Origin: Pseudomonas gingeri
GTDB lineage: Bacteria > Pseudomonadota > Gammaproteobacteria > Pseudomonadales > Pseudomonadaceae
Direction: 5' to 3'
NCBI RefSeq assembly: GCF_013385635.1
Contig: NZ_JACAPR010000031.1
Coordinates: forward strand, 45,908 to 109,907
Length of the DNA stretch: 64,000 nucleotides
The position numbers and the translations under genes are program-made. The notes beneath the pieces were generated by a model. That model was given only the letters and a program-made list of their open reading frames with translations, was not told where the DNA came from and did no database searches. This document shows, one piece after another, positions 52,197-60,121 of this stretch (position 1 is its first letter; every line of letters begins with the position of its first letter).

Positions 52197-52230
52197 TTCT
52201 GTAGGAGCCGACGTGCCGGCGCCTACAGAA
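52197..52230. repeat. REP-type hairpin
   Basis: TTCTGTAGG (52197-52205) pairs with CCTACAGAA (52222-52230), and an inner GCCG/CGGC closes the stem. It is a shortened REP element of the Pseudomonas GTAGGAGCCG type and stands just after endA. Confidence 0.8.
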
Positions 52231-52235
52231 GTGAT

Positions 52236-52344
52236 GATCGTTCCCACGCTCTGCGTGGGAACGCATCGGGTGACGCTCCGCGTCACCGACAGAGCGGACG
52301 CAAAGCGTCCTGGGCGGCATTCCACGCGGAGCGTGGGAACGACC
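52236..52344. repeat. 109-bp composite inverted repeat, copy 2
   Basis: This is the second copy of the element at 43114-43220, in inverted orientation. The outer arms are GATCGTTCCCACGCTCTGCG and GGAGCGTGGGAACGACC; inside are GTGACGCTCCGCGTCAC and GGACGCAAAGCGTCC-like hairpins in swapped order. A half-REP (CCGGCAAGCCGGC) follows at about 52355-52370. Confidence 0.88.
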
Positions 52345-52380
52345 AACCGCCATCGCCGGCAAGCCGGCACCCCTACGTTA

Positions 52381-52719
52381 TCAAGGCTGCGCCTTGTGCT
52401 CCACGACCTCGGAATCCATGTTCTGCTTGTCGGCCAATTGCGCCTTTTTCTGCTCGGCAATCTCCTTGCTCGCAAACGGCCCGGCAATCACCCGACCATC
52501 GTCGAGGATCTTGAACGGGAAACCATGCTCGATCAGCCAGGCGGTCCAGTCGGTCAGCGCCTTGGACTTGTCATCCTTGATCAGCAGGTCCCAACCCGTA
52601 GTTGTGGCCGCCGCGACTACCGGGGCAGCGGCCGCTTTGGCCGGCTCGACCTGCTTTCCCGAACCGTCGCCACAACCGGCCAGCACCACGAATGCCACCA
52701 TCACTGCTATTCTGCGCAC
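52381..52719 (-). CDS. SPOR-like lipoprotein
   Basis: This encodes a 112-residue lipoprotein with lipobox LAGC (Cys16). After an Ala-rich linker, residues 40-105 resemble a SPOR-type fold: WDLLIKDDKSKALTDWTAWL, then a GPF segment (VIAGPFASKEIAEQKKAQL) with the typical Gly-Pro-Phe turn. SPOR domains bind denuded peptidoglycan at division sites. Family assignment is tentative because the domain is short. It is isolated between repeats and rsmE. Confidence 0.7.
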   Translation of the reverse strand: MRRIAVMVAFVVLAGCGDGSGKQVEPAKAAAAPVVAAATTTGWDLLIKDDKSKALTDWTAWLIEHGFPFKILDDGRVIAGPFASKEIAEQKKAQLADKQNMDSEVVEHKAQP

Positions 52720-52971
52720 AAAGCGTCTCCCGTAATGATCAGTTAATGTGATTTTATCACCTTACGGCTTGTCTCAACCCTGTTGATCTGAGCTGCTCCT
52801 GTCTTTATCAGGCTGAATTACCGACGATTTTCCGGCTTCGGGGAATTAAATAGAATGAAATGACGTCTGTAATGAACCACCCGCTCGAATGAACTTGGCG
52901 GTATTCTGTGTGTAAGACCTAAGCCAGGAATGCCTGCGAAAGGCACCTTAGTAACAATCAAGGAGAAAGAC

Positions 52972-53166
52972 ATGCTGATACTCACCCGCAAAGTCGGTGA
53001 AAGCATCAACATCGGTGACGACATCACGATCACGATTCTGGGCGTTAGCGGCCAGCAAGTCCGGGTCGGCATCAACGCCCCGAAAGACGTTGCCGTGCAT
53101 CGTGAAGAGATTTACCAGCGTATCCAGGCCGGCCTGTCTGCCGGAGACAAGAAAGACCCGCTGTAG
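52972..53166 (+). CDS. rsmE: RsmE-type CsrA post-transcriptional regulator
   Basis: This encodes a 64-residue CsrA/RsmA-family RNA-binding protein that represses translation by binding GGA motifs and is itself titrated by small RNAs such as RsmY and RsmZ. The start LILTRKVGESINIGDDITIT and the key C-terminal arginine in AVHREEIYQRIQ are intact. INIGDDITITILGVSGQQV matches RsmE rather than RsmA of fluorescent pseudomonads. AAGGAG in the leader and an AGGA at 52926-52929 are possible autoregulatory GGA sites. The C-terminal tail (GLSAGDKKDPL) is typical of RsmE. Confidence 0.92.
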   Translation: MLILTRKVGESINIGDDITITILGVSGQQVRVGINAPKDVAVHREEIYQRIQAGLSAGDKKDPL

Positions 53167-53255
53167 GACTTCACACTCGTCAGCCCTGCCGCCCACGGTC
53201 GCGGCTGACGAAAGTTTCCCCTCCCCTCTCCTTGCCTTCCCCCTTCATCGCCCAG

Positions 53256-53744
53256 TCACAGGGCCAGGTTCAGGCCGCCCGCCGGCAACGGCAGCGCCGT
53301 CTTGTAGCGCACCTGCTTGAGGGCAAAACTGGAACGGATATTCGCCACCCCCGGCACCTTGGTCAGGAAGTCCATCATGAAGCGCTCCAGCGCCTGGATG
53401 GTCGGTACCAGCACGCGAATCAGATAATCCGGATCCCCCGCCATCAGGTAGCACTCCATCACCTCCGGCCGATCGGCAATCGCCGCCTCGAAATGCTGCA
53501 ACGCTTCTTCCACCTGCTTTTCCAGGCTGACATGGATAAACACGTTGACGTGTAACCCCAGCAGTTCCGGATCGAGCAGGGTCACCTGCTCGCGAATCAA
53601 CCCCAGTTCCTCCATCGCCTTGACCCGGTTGAAGCACGGCGTCGGCGACAGGTTGACCGAGCGGGCCAGGTCGGCGTTGGTGATGCGGGCATTCTCCTGA
53701 AGGCTGTTGAGAATCCCGATATCGGTACGATCCAGTTTGCGCAT
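53256..53744 (-). CDS. bkdR: Lrp-family activator of the bkd operon
   Basis: This encodes a 162-residue Lrp/AsnC protein with the N-terminal helix-turn-helix LDRTDIGILNSLQENARIT and NADLARSVNLSPTPCFNRV, then the RAM ligand domain. It is divergent from bkdA1 with 195 bases between. In Pseudomonas putida BkdR activates the bkd operon with branched-chain amino acids as effectors. No other gene follows it on its strand for some distance. Confidence 0.94.
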   Translation of the reverse strand: MRKLDRTDIGILNSLQENARITNADLARSVNLSPTPCFNRVKAMEELGLIREQVTLLDPELLGLHVNVFIHVSLEKQVEEALQHFEAAIADRPEVMECYLMAGDPDYLIRVLVPTIQALERFMMDFLTKVPGVANIRSSFALKQVRYKTALPLPAGGLNLAL

Positions 53745-53774
53745 GAGATAAAAACACCTGTTTTTTATGGTTAT

Positions 53775-53791
53775 GCAGATTTTTTATCTGC
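53775..53791. promoter_or_regulatory. candidate BkdR site
   Basis: GCAGAT-N5-ATCTGC is a perfect inverted repeat with six-base arms and an all-T centre, lying 30 bases before the bkdR start. A second inverted repeat, GAGAA-ATA-TTCTC, lies at 53819-53831. Lrp proteins bind such AT-centred repeats in phased series. Confidence 0.5.
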
Positions 53792-53939
53792 AAATACTCT
53801 CGGGCGCAACCAAACAGAGAGAAATATTCTCCTACGACCGGCCTATGATTGTTGTAGGACAAGATTTCCCTTACCCAGGGAATGATTGCCAGCTAGCGCG
53901 CCCACTACAAGAAATTCACAAGATAGAGCGTAGAAAGCC

Positions 53940-55175
53940 ATGACCTCAGCGTACGAACCGCTGCGCCTGCACGTTCCTGAACCCTCAGGCCGTCCCGGTT
54001 GCAAGACCGATTTCAGTTACCTGCGCCTGACCGATGCCGGCCAGGTCCGCAAACCGCCCATCGACGTCGAACCCGCCGACACCGCCGACCTGGCCAAGGG
54101 CCTGATCCGGGTGCTCGACGACCAGGGCCAGGCCCTCGGGCCGTGGGCCGAAGATGTCCCGGTGGAGATCCTGCGCAAGGGCATGCGTGCCATGCTCAAG
54201 ACGCGGATCTTCGATACGCGCATGGTGGTCGCCCAGCGCCAGAAGAAAATGTCGTTCTACATGCAGAGCCTCGGCGAGGAAGCCATCGGCAGCGCCCAGG
54301 CCCTGGCCCTGAACATCGACGACATGTGCTTTCCGACCTACCGCCAGCAAAGCATCCTGATGGCCCGCGAAGTGCCGCTGGTGGACCTGATCTGCCAACT
54401 GCTGTCCAACGAGCGCGATCCGCTCAAGGGCCGGCAACTGCCGATCATGTATTCCGTACGCGAACATGGTTTCTTCACCATTTCCGGCAACCTCGCCACC
54501 CAATTCGTACAAGCAGTCGGCTGGGGCATGGCCTCCGCAATCAAGGGCGATACCAAGATCGCCTCGGCCTGGATCGGTGACGGCGCCACCGCCGAGTCGG
54601 ACTTCCACACCGCCCTGACCTTCGCCCACGTCTACCGTGCCCCGGTGATCCTCAACGTGGTCAACAACCAGTGGGCGATCTCCACCTTCCAGGCCATCGC
54701 CGGCGGTGAAGCCACCACCTTCGCCGGGCGCGGCGTGGGCTGTGGTATCGCCTCGCTGCGGGTCGACGGCAACGATTTCATCGCGGTCTATGCCGCCTCC
54801 GCCTGGGCCGCCGAACGCGCCCGGCGCAACCTCGGTCCGACCCTGATCGAGTGGGTGACCTACCGTGCCGGCCCGCACTCCACCTCCGACGACCCGTCCA
54901 AGTACCGCCCCGCCGACGACTGGAGCCACTTTCCCCTCGGTGACCCGATCACGCGCCTCAAGCAGCACCTGATCGCCATCGGCCAATGGTCCGAAGAAGA
55001 ACACGCCAGCGTCAGCGCCGAACTGGAGGCCGAGATCATCGCGGCCCAGAAAGAGGCCGAACGCTTCGGCACCCTGGCCGGCGGGCAGATGCCCAGCGCC
55101 GCGACCATCTTCGAGGACGTCTACAAGGAAATGCCCGACCACTTGCGTCGGCAGCGCCAGGAACTGGGGCTATAA
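53940..55175 (+). CDS. bkdA1: branched-chain 2-oxoacid dehydrogenase E1 alpha
   Basis: This encodes the 411-residue E1 alpha subunit of the branched-chain keto-acid dehydrogenase, close in length to the 410-residue Pseudomonas putida protein. The thiamine diphosphate motif is ASAWIGDGATAESDFHTALTF (begins GDG, ends with NNQWAIS). The phosphorylation-loop region YRAGPHSTSDDPSKY is present. It is the first gene of bkdA1-A2-B-lpdV and works with A2 to decarboxylate oxo-acids of Val, Leu and Ile. Confidence 0.97.
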   Translation: MTSAYEPLRLHVPEPSGRPGCKTDFSYLRLTDAGQVRKPPIDVEPADTADLAKGLIRVLDDQGQALGPWAEDVPVEILRKGMRAMLKTRIFDTRMVVAQRQKKMSFYMQSLGEEAIGSAQALALNIDDMCFPTYRQQSILMAREVPLVDLICQLLSNERDPLKGRQLPIMYSVREHGFFTISGNLATQFVQAVGWGMASAIKGDTKIASAWIGDGATAESDFHTALTFAHVYRAPVILNVVNNQWAISTFQAIAGGEATTFAGRGVGCGIASLRVDGNDFIAVYAASAWAAERARRNLGPTLIEWVTYRAGPHSTSDDPSKYRPADDWSHFPLGDPITRLKQHLIAIGQWSEEEHASVSAELEAEIIAAQKEAERFGTLAGGQMPSAATIFEDVYKEMPDHLRRQRQELGL

Positions 55176-55178
55176 GTC

Positions 55179-56234
55179 ATGAACGATCACAGCAAACTGC
55201 AAACGGAGAACGCCGTGGCGACCAGCACCATGACCATGATCCAGGCCCTGCGCTCGGCCATGGATGTGATGCTCGAGCGCGACGATAACGTGGTGGTCTT
55301 CGGCCAGGACGTGGGCTACTTCGGCGGCGTGTTCCGCTGCACCGAGGGCTTGCAGGGCAAGTACGGCACCTCGCGGGTATTCGATGCGCCGATCTCGGAA
55401 AGCGGCATCGTCGGCGTGGCGGTCGGCATGGGCGCCTACGGTCTGCGACCGGTGGCGGAAATCCAGTTCGCCGATTATTTCTACCCGGCCTCCGACCAGA
55501 TCGTCTCGGAAGCGGCGCGCCTGCGCTATCGCTCGGCCGGCGAGTTCGTCGCGCCGATGACCCTGCGCATGCCTTGCGGCGGCGGTATCTACGGCGGCCA
55601 GACCCACAGCCAGAGCCCGGAGGCCATGTTCACCCAGGTCTGCGGCCTGCGCACCGTCATGCCGTCCAACCCCTATGACGCCAAGGGCCTGTTGATCGCC
55701 GCCATCGAAAACGATGACCCGGTGATCTTCCTCGAACCCAAGCGCCTGTATAACGGCCCGTTCGACGGTCACCACGACCGCCCGGTAACCCCCTGGTCGA
55801 AACACCCGGCCAGCGCCGTACCCGATGGCTACTACACCGTGCCCCTGGACAGCGCCGCGATTGTCCGGCCGGGCAGCGAGGTGACCATCCTCACCTACGG
55901 CACCACCGTCTATGTGGCCCAGGCCGCCGCCGAGGAAACCGGGGTCGATGCCGAAGTCATCGATCTGCGCAGCCTGTGGCCGCTGGACCTGGAAACCATC
56001 GTCAATTCCGTGAAGAAAACCCGTCGCTGTGTCGTCGTCCACGAAGCCACGCGCACCTGTGGTTTCGGCGCCGAGCTGATCTCGCTGATCCAGGAACACT
56101 GCTTCCACTACCTGGAAGCACCGATCGAGCGCGTCACCGGCTGGGACACGCCCTACCCCCATGCACAGGAGTGGGCGTACTTCCCCGGTCCAGTGCGCGT
56201 CGGTGCGGCTTTGAAACGGGTCATGGAGGTCTGA
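55179..56234 (+). CDS. bkdA2: branched-chain 2-oxoacid dehydrogenase E1 beta
   Basis: This encodes the 351-residue E1 beta subunit. Conserved segments are VVVFGQDVGYFGGVF, ISESGIVGVAVGMGAYGLRP and EPKRLYNGP, with the transketolase C-terminal domain to the end (FGAELISLIQEHCF). It follows bkdA1 after three bases and is followed directly by bkdB. Together with E1 alpha it forms the alpha2-beta2 E1 of the complex. Confidence 0.97.
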   Translation: MNDHSKLQTENAVATSTMTMIQALRSAMDVMLERDDNVVVFGQDVGYFGGVFRCTEGLQGKYGTSRVFDAPISESGIVGVAVGMGAYGLRPVAEIQFADYFYPASDQIVSEAARLRYRSAGEFVAPMTLRMPCGGGIYGGQTHSQSPEAMFTQVCGLRTVMPSNPYDAKGLLIAAIENDDPVIFLEPKRLYNGPFDGHHDRPVTPWSKHPASAVPDGYYTVPLDSAAIVRPGSEVTILTYGTTVYVAQAAAEETGVDAEVIDLRSLWPLDLETIVNSVKKTRRCVVVHEATRTCGFGAELISLIQEHCFHYLEAPIERVTGWDTPYPHAQEWAYFPGPVRVGAALKRVMEV

Positions 56235-57521
56235 ATGGGTACCCACGTCATCAAGATGCCGGACATTGGCGAAGGCATCGCAGAAGTAGAATTGTCCCAA
56301 TGGCATGTGCAGGTCGGCGACCTGGTGGTCGAAGACCAGGTCCTGGCGGACGTCATGACCGACAAGGCCATGGTCGATATTCCCTCGCCGGTCCACGGCA
56401 AGGTGATTTCCCTCGGCGGCCAGCCGGGTGAAGTCATGGCGGTCGGCAGCATCCTGATCAGCATTGAGGTCGAAGGCGCCGGCAACCTGCGTGAAGGCAA
56501 CGAAGCCCCGGCAGCCAAGGCGGCCCCGGCACCTGCCCCGGTAGCGCCAGCACCGGTTGCCCAGCCGAAAGTCGACAGCCAACCGGTAGCCGAGCCGGCA
56601 GCAACGCCTGCCGTCGCGCGACCGGCGCCAGTGGCACGCCAGGCCGATGAACGTCCGCTGGCTTCCCCCGCCGTGCGCAAACAGGCCTGGGATGCCGGAA
56701 TCGAGTTGCGTTTCGTCCAGGGCAGCGGCCCGGCGGGACGTATCCTCCACGATGATCTGGACGCCTACCTGGCCCAGGCCGGACAACCCGCGCAGCACAG
56801 TGGCAGCGGCTATGCCCGCCGTACCGACGAAGAGCAGATCCCGGTGATCGGCCTGCGCCGCAAGATCGCCCAGCGCATGCAGGACGCCAAGCGCCGCGCC
56901 GCGCACTTCAGCTATGTCGAGGAAGTCGATGTCACGGCCCTCGAAGAGCTGCGCGTGCACCTGAACCACAAGCACGGCGACAGTCGCGGCAAGCTGACCC
57001 TGCTGCCGTTCCTGGTGCGGGCGCTGGTCGTCGCCCTGCGGGATTTCCCGCAGATCAACGTGCGCTACGACGATGATGCCCAGGTCATCACCCGCCACGG
57101 CGCGGTGCATGTCGGCGTCGCCGCGCAGACCGACGGCGGCCTCATGGTGCCGGTGGTACGGCATGCCGAAAGCCTCAACCTGTGGGGCACCGCGGACGAG
57201 ATCAACCGCCTGGCCAAGGCCGCCCGCACGGGCAAGGCCACGCGCGAGGAAATGTCCGGCTCGACCATCACCCTGACCAGCCTCGGTGCCCTCGGCGGCA
57301 TTGTCAGCACGCCGGTGCTGAACCTGCCGGAAGTCGCCATCGTCGGCGTCAACCGCATTGTCGAGCGGCCCGTGGTGATCAAGGGCCAGATCGTCATTCG
57401 CAAGATGATGAACCTTTCCAGTTCCTTCGATCACCGCGTGGTCGACGGCATGGACGCGGCGCAATTCATCCAGGCCATTCGCGGCCTGCTCGAACAACCC
57501 GCCTGCCTGTTTGTGGAGTGA
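56235..57521 (+). CDS. bkdB: branched-chain 2-oxoacid dehydrogenase E2
   Basis: This encodes the 428-residue dihydrolipoyl transacylase. A single lipoyl domain (residues 1-80, lipoyl lysine in VMTDKAMVDIPSP) is followed by an Ala/Pro linker, the peripheral-subunit-binding domain (ASPAVRKQAWDAGIELRFVQ) and the acyltransferase core with the catalytic SSSFDHRVVDG near the end. The ATG comes straight after the bkdA2 stop. Confidence 0.97.
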   Translation: MGTHVIKMPDIGEGIAEVELSQWHVQVGDLVVEDQVLADVMTDKAMVDIPSPVHGKVISLGGQPGEVMAVGSILISIEVEGAGNLREGNEAPAAKAAPAPAPVAPAPVAQPKVDSQPVAEPAATPAVARPAPVARQADERPLASPAVRKQAWDAGIELRFVQGSGPAGRILHDDLDAYLAQAGQPAQHSGSGYARRTDEEQIPVIGLRRKIAQRMQDAKRRAAHFSYVEEVDVTALEELRVHLNHKHGDSRGKLTLLPFLVRALVVALRDFPQINVRYDDDAQVITRHGAVHVGVAAQTDGGLMVPVVRHAESLNLWGTADEINRLAKAARTGKATREEMSGSTITLTSLGALGGIVSTPVLNLPEVAIVGVNRIVERPVVIKGQIVIRKMMNLSSSFDHRVVDGMDAAQFIQAIRGLLEQPACLFVE

Positions 57522-57523
57522 CC

Positions 57524-58912
57524 ATGCAACAGACTCAAAACACCACCCTGCTGATCATCGGTGGCGGCCCCGGCGGTTACGTCGCGGCCATCCGTGCCGG
57601 GCAACTGGGCATTCCCACCGTGCTGGTGGAAGGCCAGGCACTGGGCGGCACCTGCCTGAACGTCGGCTGCATTCCGTCCAAGGCGCTGATCCATGTCGCC
57701 GAACAGTTCCACGCCACGCAAAGCTACATCGGCGATACCTCGCCACTGGGAATCAAGGTGTCGGCACCGACCCTGGATATCGGCAAGAGCGTCGAGTGGA
57801 AGGACGGCATCGTCGACCGCCTGACCAGTGGCGTCGCGGCGCTGCTGAAGAAGAATGGGGTCAAGGTTATTCATGGCTGGGCCAAGGTGATCGACGGCAA
57901 GCACGTCGAGGTCGACGGCCTGCGCATCCAGTGCGAACACCTGCTGCTGGCCAGCGGCTCGCAGACGGTCAACCTGCCGATGCTGCCGGTGGGCGGCGCG
58001 GTGATTTCCTCCACCGAGGCCCTGGCCCCGACCTCGATTCCCAAGCGCCTGGTCGTGGTCGGGGCCGGCTACATCGGCCTGGAACTGGGCATCGCCTACC
58101 GCAAGCTCGGTGCCGAGGTGACGGTGGTCGAGGCCCGTGACCGCATCCTGCCAACCTACGACCGCGAACTGACCCAGCCGGTGGCCGAGTCGATCAAGGC
58201 CCTGGGCATCAATGTGCTCCCGGGACACAGCGTCGAAGGCTTCGATGCCGCGACAACCACCCTTGAAGTGCGCGATCCCCAGGGTGAAGCCCGGAAGCTG
58301 GCCACCGACCAGGTGCTGGTGGCCGTCGGCCGCAAACCGCGCACCCAGGGCTGGAACCTCGAAGCGTTGGCACTGGAGATGAATGGCGCGGCGATCCGCA
58401 TCGACAACCGTTGCCAGACCAGCATGCGCAATGTCTGGGCCATCGGCGACCTGACCGGGGAGCCGATGCTGGCCCACCGCGCCATGGCGCAAGGCGAAAT
58501 GGTTGCCGAACTGATTTCCGGCAAGCACCGCGAGTTCAACCCGACCGCCATCGCCGCCGTGTGCTTTACCGACCCGGAACTGGTGGTGGTCGGCAAGACC
58601 CCGGATGAAGCCAAGGCCGCCGGACTGGACTGCCTGGTGTCGAACTTCCCGTTCGCCGCCAATGGCCGGGCCATGACCCTGGAAGCGAAAAGCGGTTTTG
58701 TGCGGGTGGTGGCGCGGCGTGACAATCACCTGATTGTCGGCTGGCAAGCGGTGGGTGCCGGGGTCTCGGAACTGGCGGCGGCCTTTGGCCAGTCGCTGGA
58801 AATGGGCGCACGCCTGGAAGACATCGCCGGCACCATCCACGCCCATCCGACCCTCGGTGAAGCGGTGCAGGAAGCGGCGTTGCGGGCGTTGGGGCATGCG
58901 TTGCATGTCTAA
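57524..58912 (+). CDS. lpdV: dihydrolipoyl dehydrogenase, valine-type (E3)
   Basis: This encodes a 462-residue flavoprotein, the E3 specific to the branched-chain complex. FAD binding is shown by LLIIGGGPGGYVAAI, the redox disulfide by GGTCLNVGCIPSKAL, the NAD site by VVVGAGYIGLELGIAY, and the C-terminal base by TIHAHPTLGEAVQEAAL. It starts two bases after bkdB and closes the operon, with a REPIN after its stop. Confidence 0.97.
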   Translation: MQQTQNTTLLIIGGGPGGYVAAIRAGQLGIPTVLVEGQALGGTCLNVGCIPSKALIHVAEQFHATQSYIGDTSPLGIKVSAPTLDIGKSVEWKDGIVDRLTSGVAALLKKNGVKVIHGWAKVIDGKHVEVDGLRIQCEHLLLASGSQTVNLPMLPVGGAVISSTEALAPTSIPKRLVVVGAGYIGLELGIAYRKLGAEVTVVEARDRILPTYDRELTQPVAESIKALGINVLPGHSVEGFDAATTTLEVRDPQGEARKLATDQVLVAVGRKPRTQGWNLEALALEMNGAAIRIDNRCQTSMRNVWAIGDLTGEPMLAHRAMAQGEMVAELISGKHREFNPTAIAAVCFTDPELVVVGKTPDEAKAAGLDCLVSNFPFAANGRAMTLEAKSGFVRVVARRDNHLIVGWQAVGAGVSELAAAFGQSLEMGARLEDIAGTIHAHPTLGEAVQEAALRALGHALHV

Positions 58913-58943
58913 CGGCTACAGTGCCTGACCTGTTGCACACTCT

Positions 58944-59033
58944 CCTGTAGGAGCCCGGCTTGCCGGCGATGGCGACCGGATTGACGGCGCAAGGCTTGAG
59001 GGCCTTATCGCCGGCAAGCCGGGCTCCTATAGT
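58944..59033. repeat. REPIN (paired REP elements)
   Basis: Two inverted REP sequences, TGTAGGAGCCCGGCTTGCCG (from 58946) and CGGCAAGCCGGGCTCCTATA (to 59031), flank about 45 bases. Each REP can fold as a hairpin. It lies between the convergent lpdV and aldolase genes. Confidence 0.92.
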
Positions 59034-59097
59034 ATCGTGCCGGACATAAAACCGGTGACCGGCCACCCCAGGGCTTTGCGGTGTTCATCCAATCGCG

Positions 59098-59883
59098 TCA
59101 GTTGCGATAATCCGGCGCCACCCGATCCAGCAAGCGCAACATCGCCGACCAGGCCATGTCCATGGCATTCGGGTCGGTCAACTGCCCCTCCTCCACCGGC
59201 CGCCCCGGATCGTTGAACTGGCGTTCGGTATGCGCGCAAACTTCATGGGGCGGCAGCACCAGCTCGCCACACGCCTGGGCAGTGACCTGGATCTCGCAGG
59301 CCTTTTCCAGGTAGTACATGCGCAGGAACGCCTGCCCCACCGTCTCGCCCACGCTCAACAGACCATGATTGCGCAGCACCATCACCGACTTGTCCCCCAG
59401 GTCGTGCACCAGTCGCGCCTGCTCATCCATGTCCAGCGCCACGCCTTCATAGTCGTGATAAGCCGTGCGCCCGTAGAACTCCATGGAAATCTGGTTCACC
59501 GGCAGCAACCCGCACTTGAGGGCCGCCACCGCACAACCCGACCTGGTATGGGTGTGCAGCACGCAGTGGGCATCCTCGCGGGCACCATGAATCGCACCGT
59601 GAATCACGAAGCCGGCCGGATTCACCGGATAGGGCGAATCTTCCACCGCCCGCCCGTCCAGGCCGATCTTCACCAGGTTCGACGCGGTGATCTCCTCGAA
59701 CATCAGCCCGTAGGGGTTGATCAGGAAGTGGTGATCCGGACCAGGCAGGCGCAGGGAGATATGGGTGAAGATCAGGTCGGTCATGCGAAAGTGCGCAACC
59801 AGGCGATAACAGGCCGCCAGTTGCTCGCGCAATTGGCGCTCGATGGCTGCCGGCGCGGCAGCGGTATGCAGAAGGTCGTTCAA
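59098..59883 (-). CDS. class II aldolase/adducin-family protein
   Basis: This encodes a protein of about 261 residues with the class II aldolase fold. Zinc ligands are HTHTRSG and a later His in VLRNHGLLSVG; the catalytic acidic residue is likely in the central FYGRTAYHDYEG region. I place the start at TTG 59883, with GAGGGAG eight bases upstream, since an upstream ATG at 59949 adds 22 residues not seen in the family. The gene is divergent from the flavoprotein gene at 60122. The substrate is unknown; relatives act on sugar phosphates, hydroxy-acids or decarboxylate. Confidence 0.85.
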   Translation of the reverse strand: MNDLLHTAAAPAAIERQLREQLAACYRLVAHFRMTDLIFTHISLRLPGPDHHFLINPYGLMFEEITASNLVKIGLDGRAVEDSPYPVNPAGFVIHGAIHGAREDAHCVLHTHTRSGCAVAALKCGLLPVNQISMEFYGRTAYHDYEGVALDMDEQARLVHDLGDKSVMVLRNHGLLSVGETVGQAFLRMYYLEKACEIQVTAQACGELVLPPHEVCAHTERQFNDPGRPVEEGQLTDPNAMDMAWSAMLRLLDRVAPDYRN

Positions 59884-60121
59884 GCGGAGGACTCCCTCAG
59901 GCAGGTGGATAGGATCAGGTCTGCGGTGCGCCACGGCAGCGCCCGGCATTGGCTACTTTACTGGCTTGCCCGCGCATTGAAAGGCTCTTGATGTGCTTAT
60001 TTGTGAGGATTCGACACCACCAAAAGTAAAAATATAGATTGATTTTTTACTACAGGTAAATTTTCATGGAGAAACAACAATAATTGCCCGACATCGATTC
60101 CGGGTTGCCTGGAGTATTGCC
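59884..60121. other. divergent region between aldolase and flavoprotein
   Basis: The central part, 60000-60080, is AT-rich (ATAGATTGATTTTTTACTACAGG) and probably carries both promoters. No clear -35/-10 pair or palindrome could be chosen, and no gene is present. Confidence 0.4.

Noticed and set aside
55170..57497. 775-codon open frame on the minus strand opposite bkdA2 and bkdB
   Set aside because: It is a GC-rich antisense shadow; its translation is rich in His, Gln, Asp and Gly with no domain, while the plus strand encodes clear E1 beta and E2 subunits.
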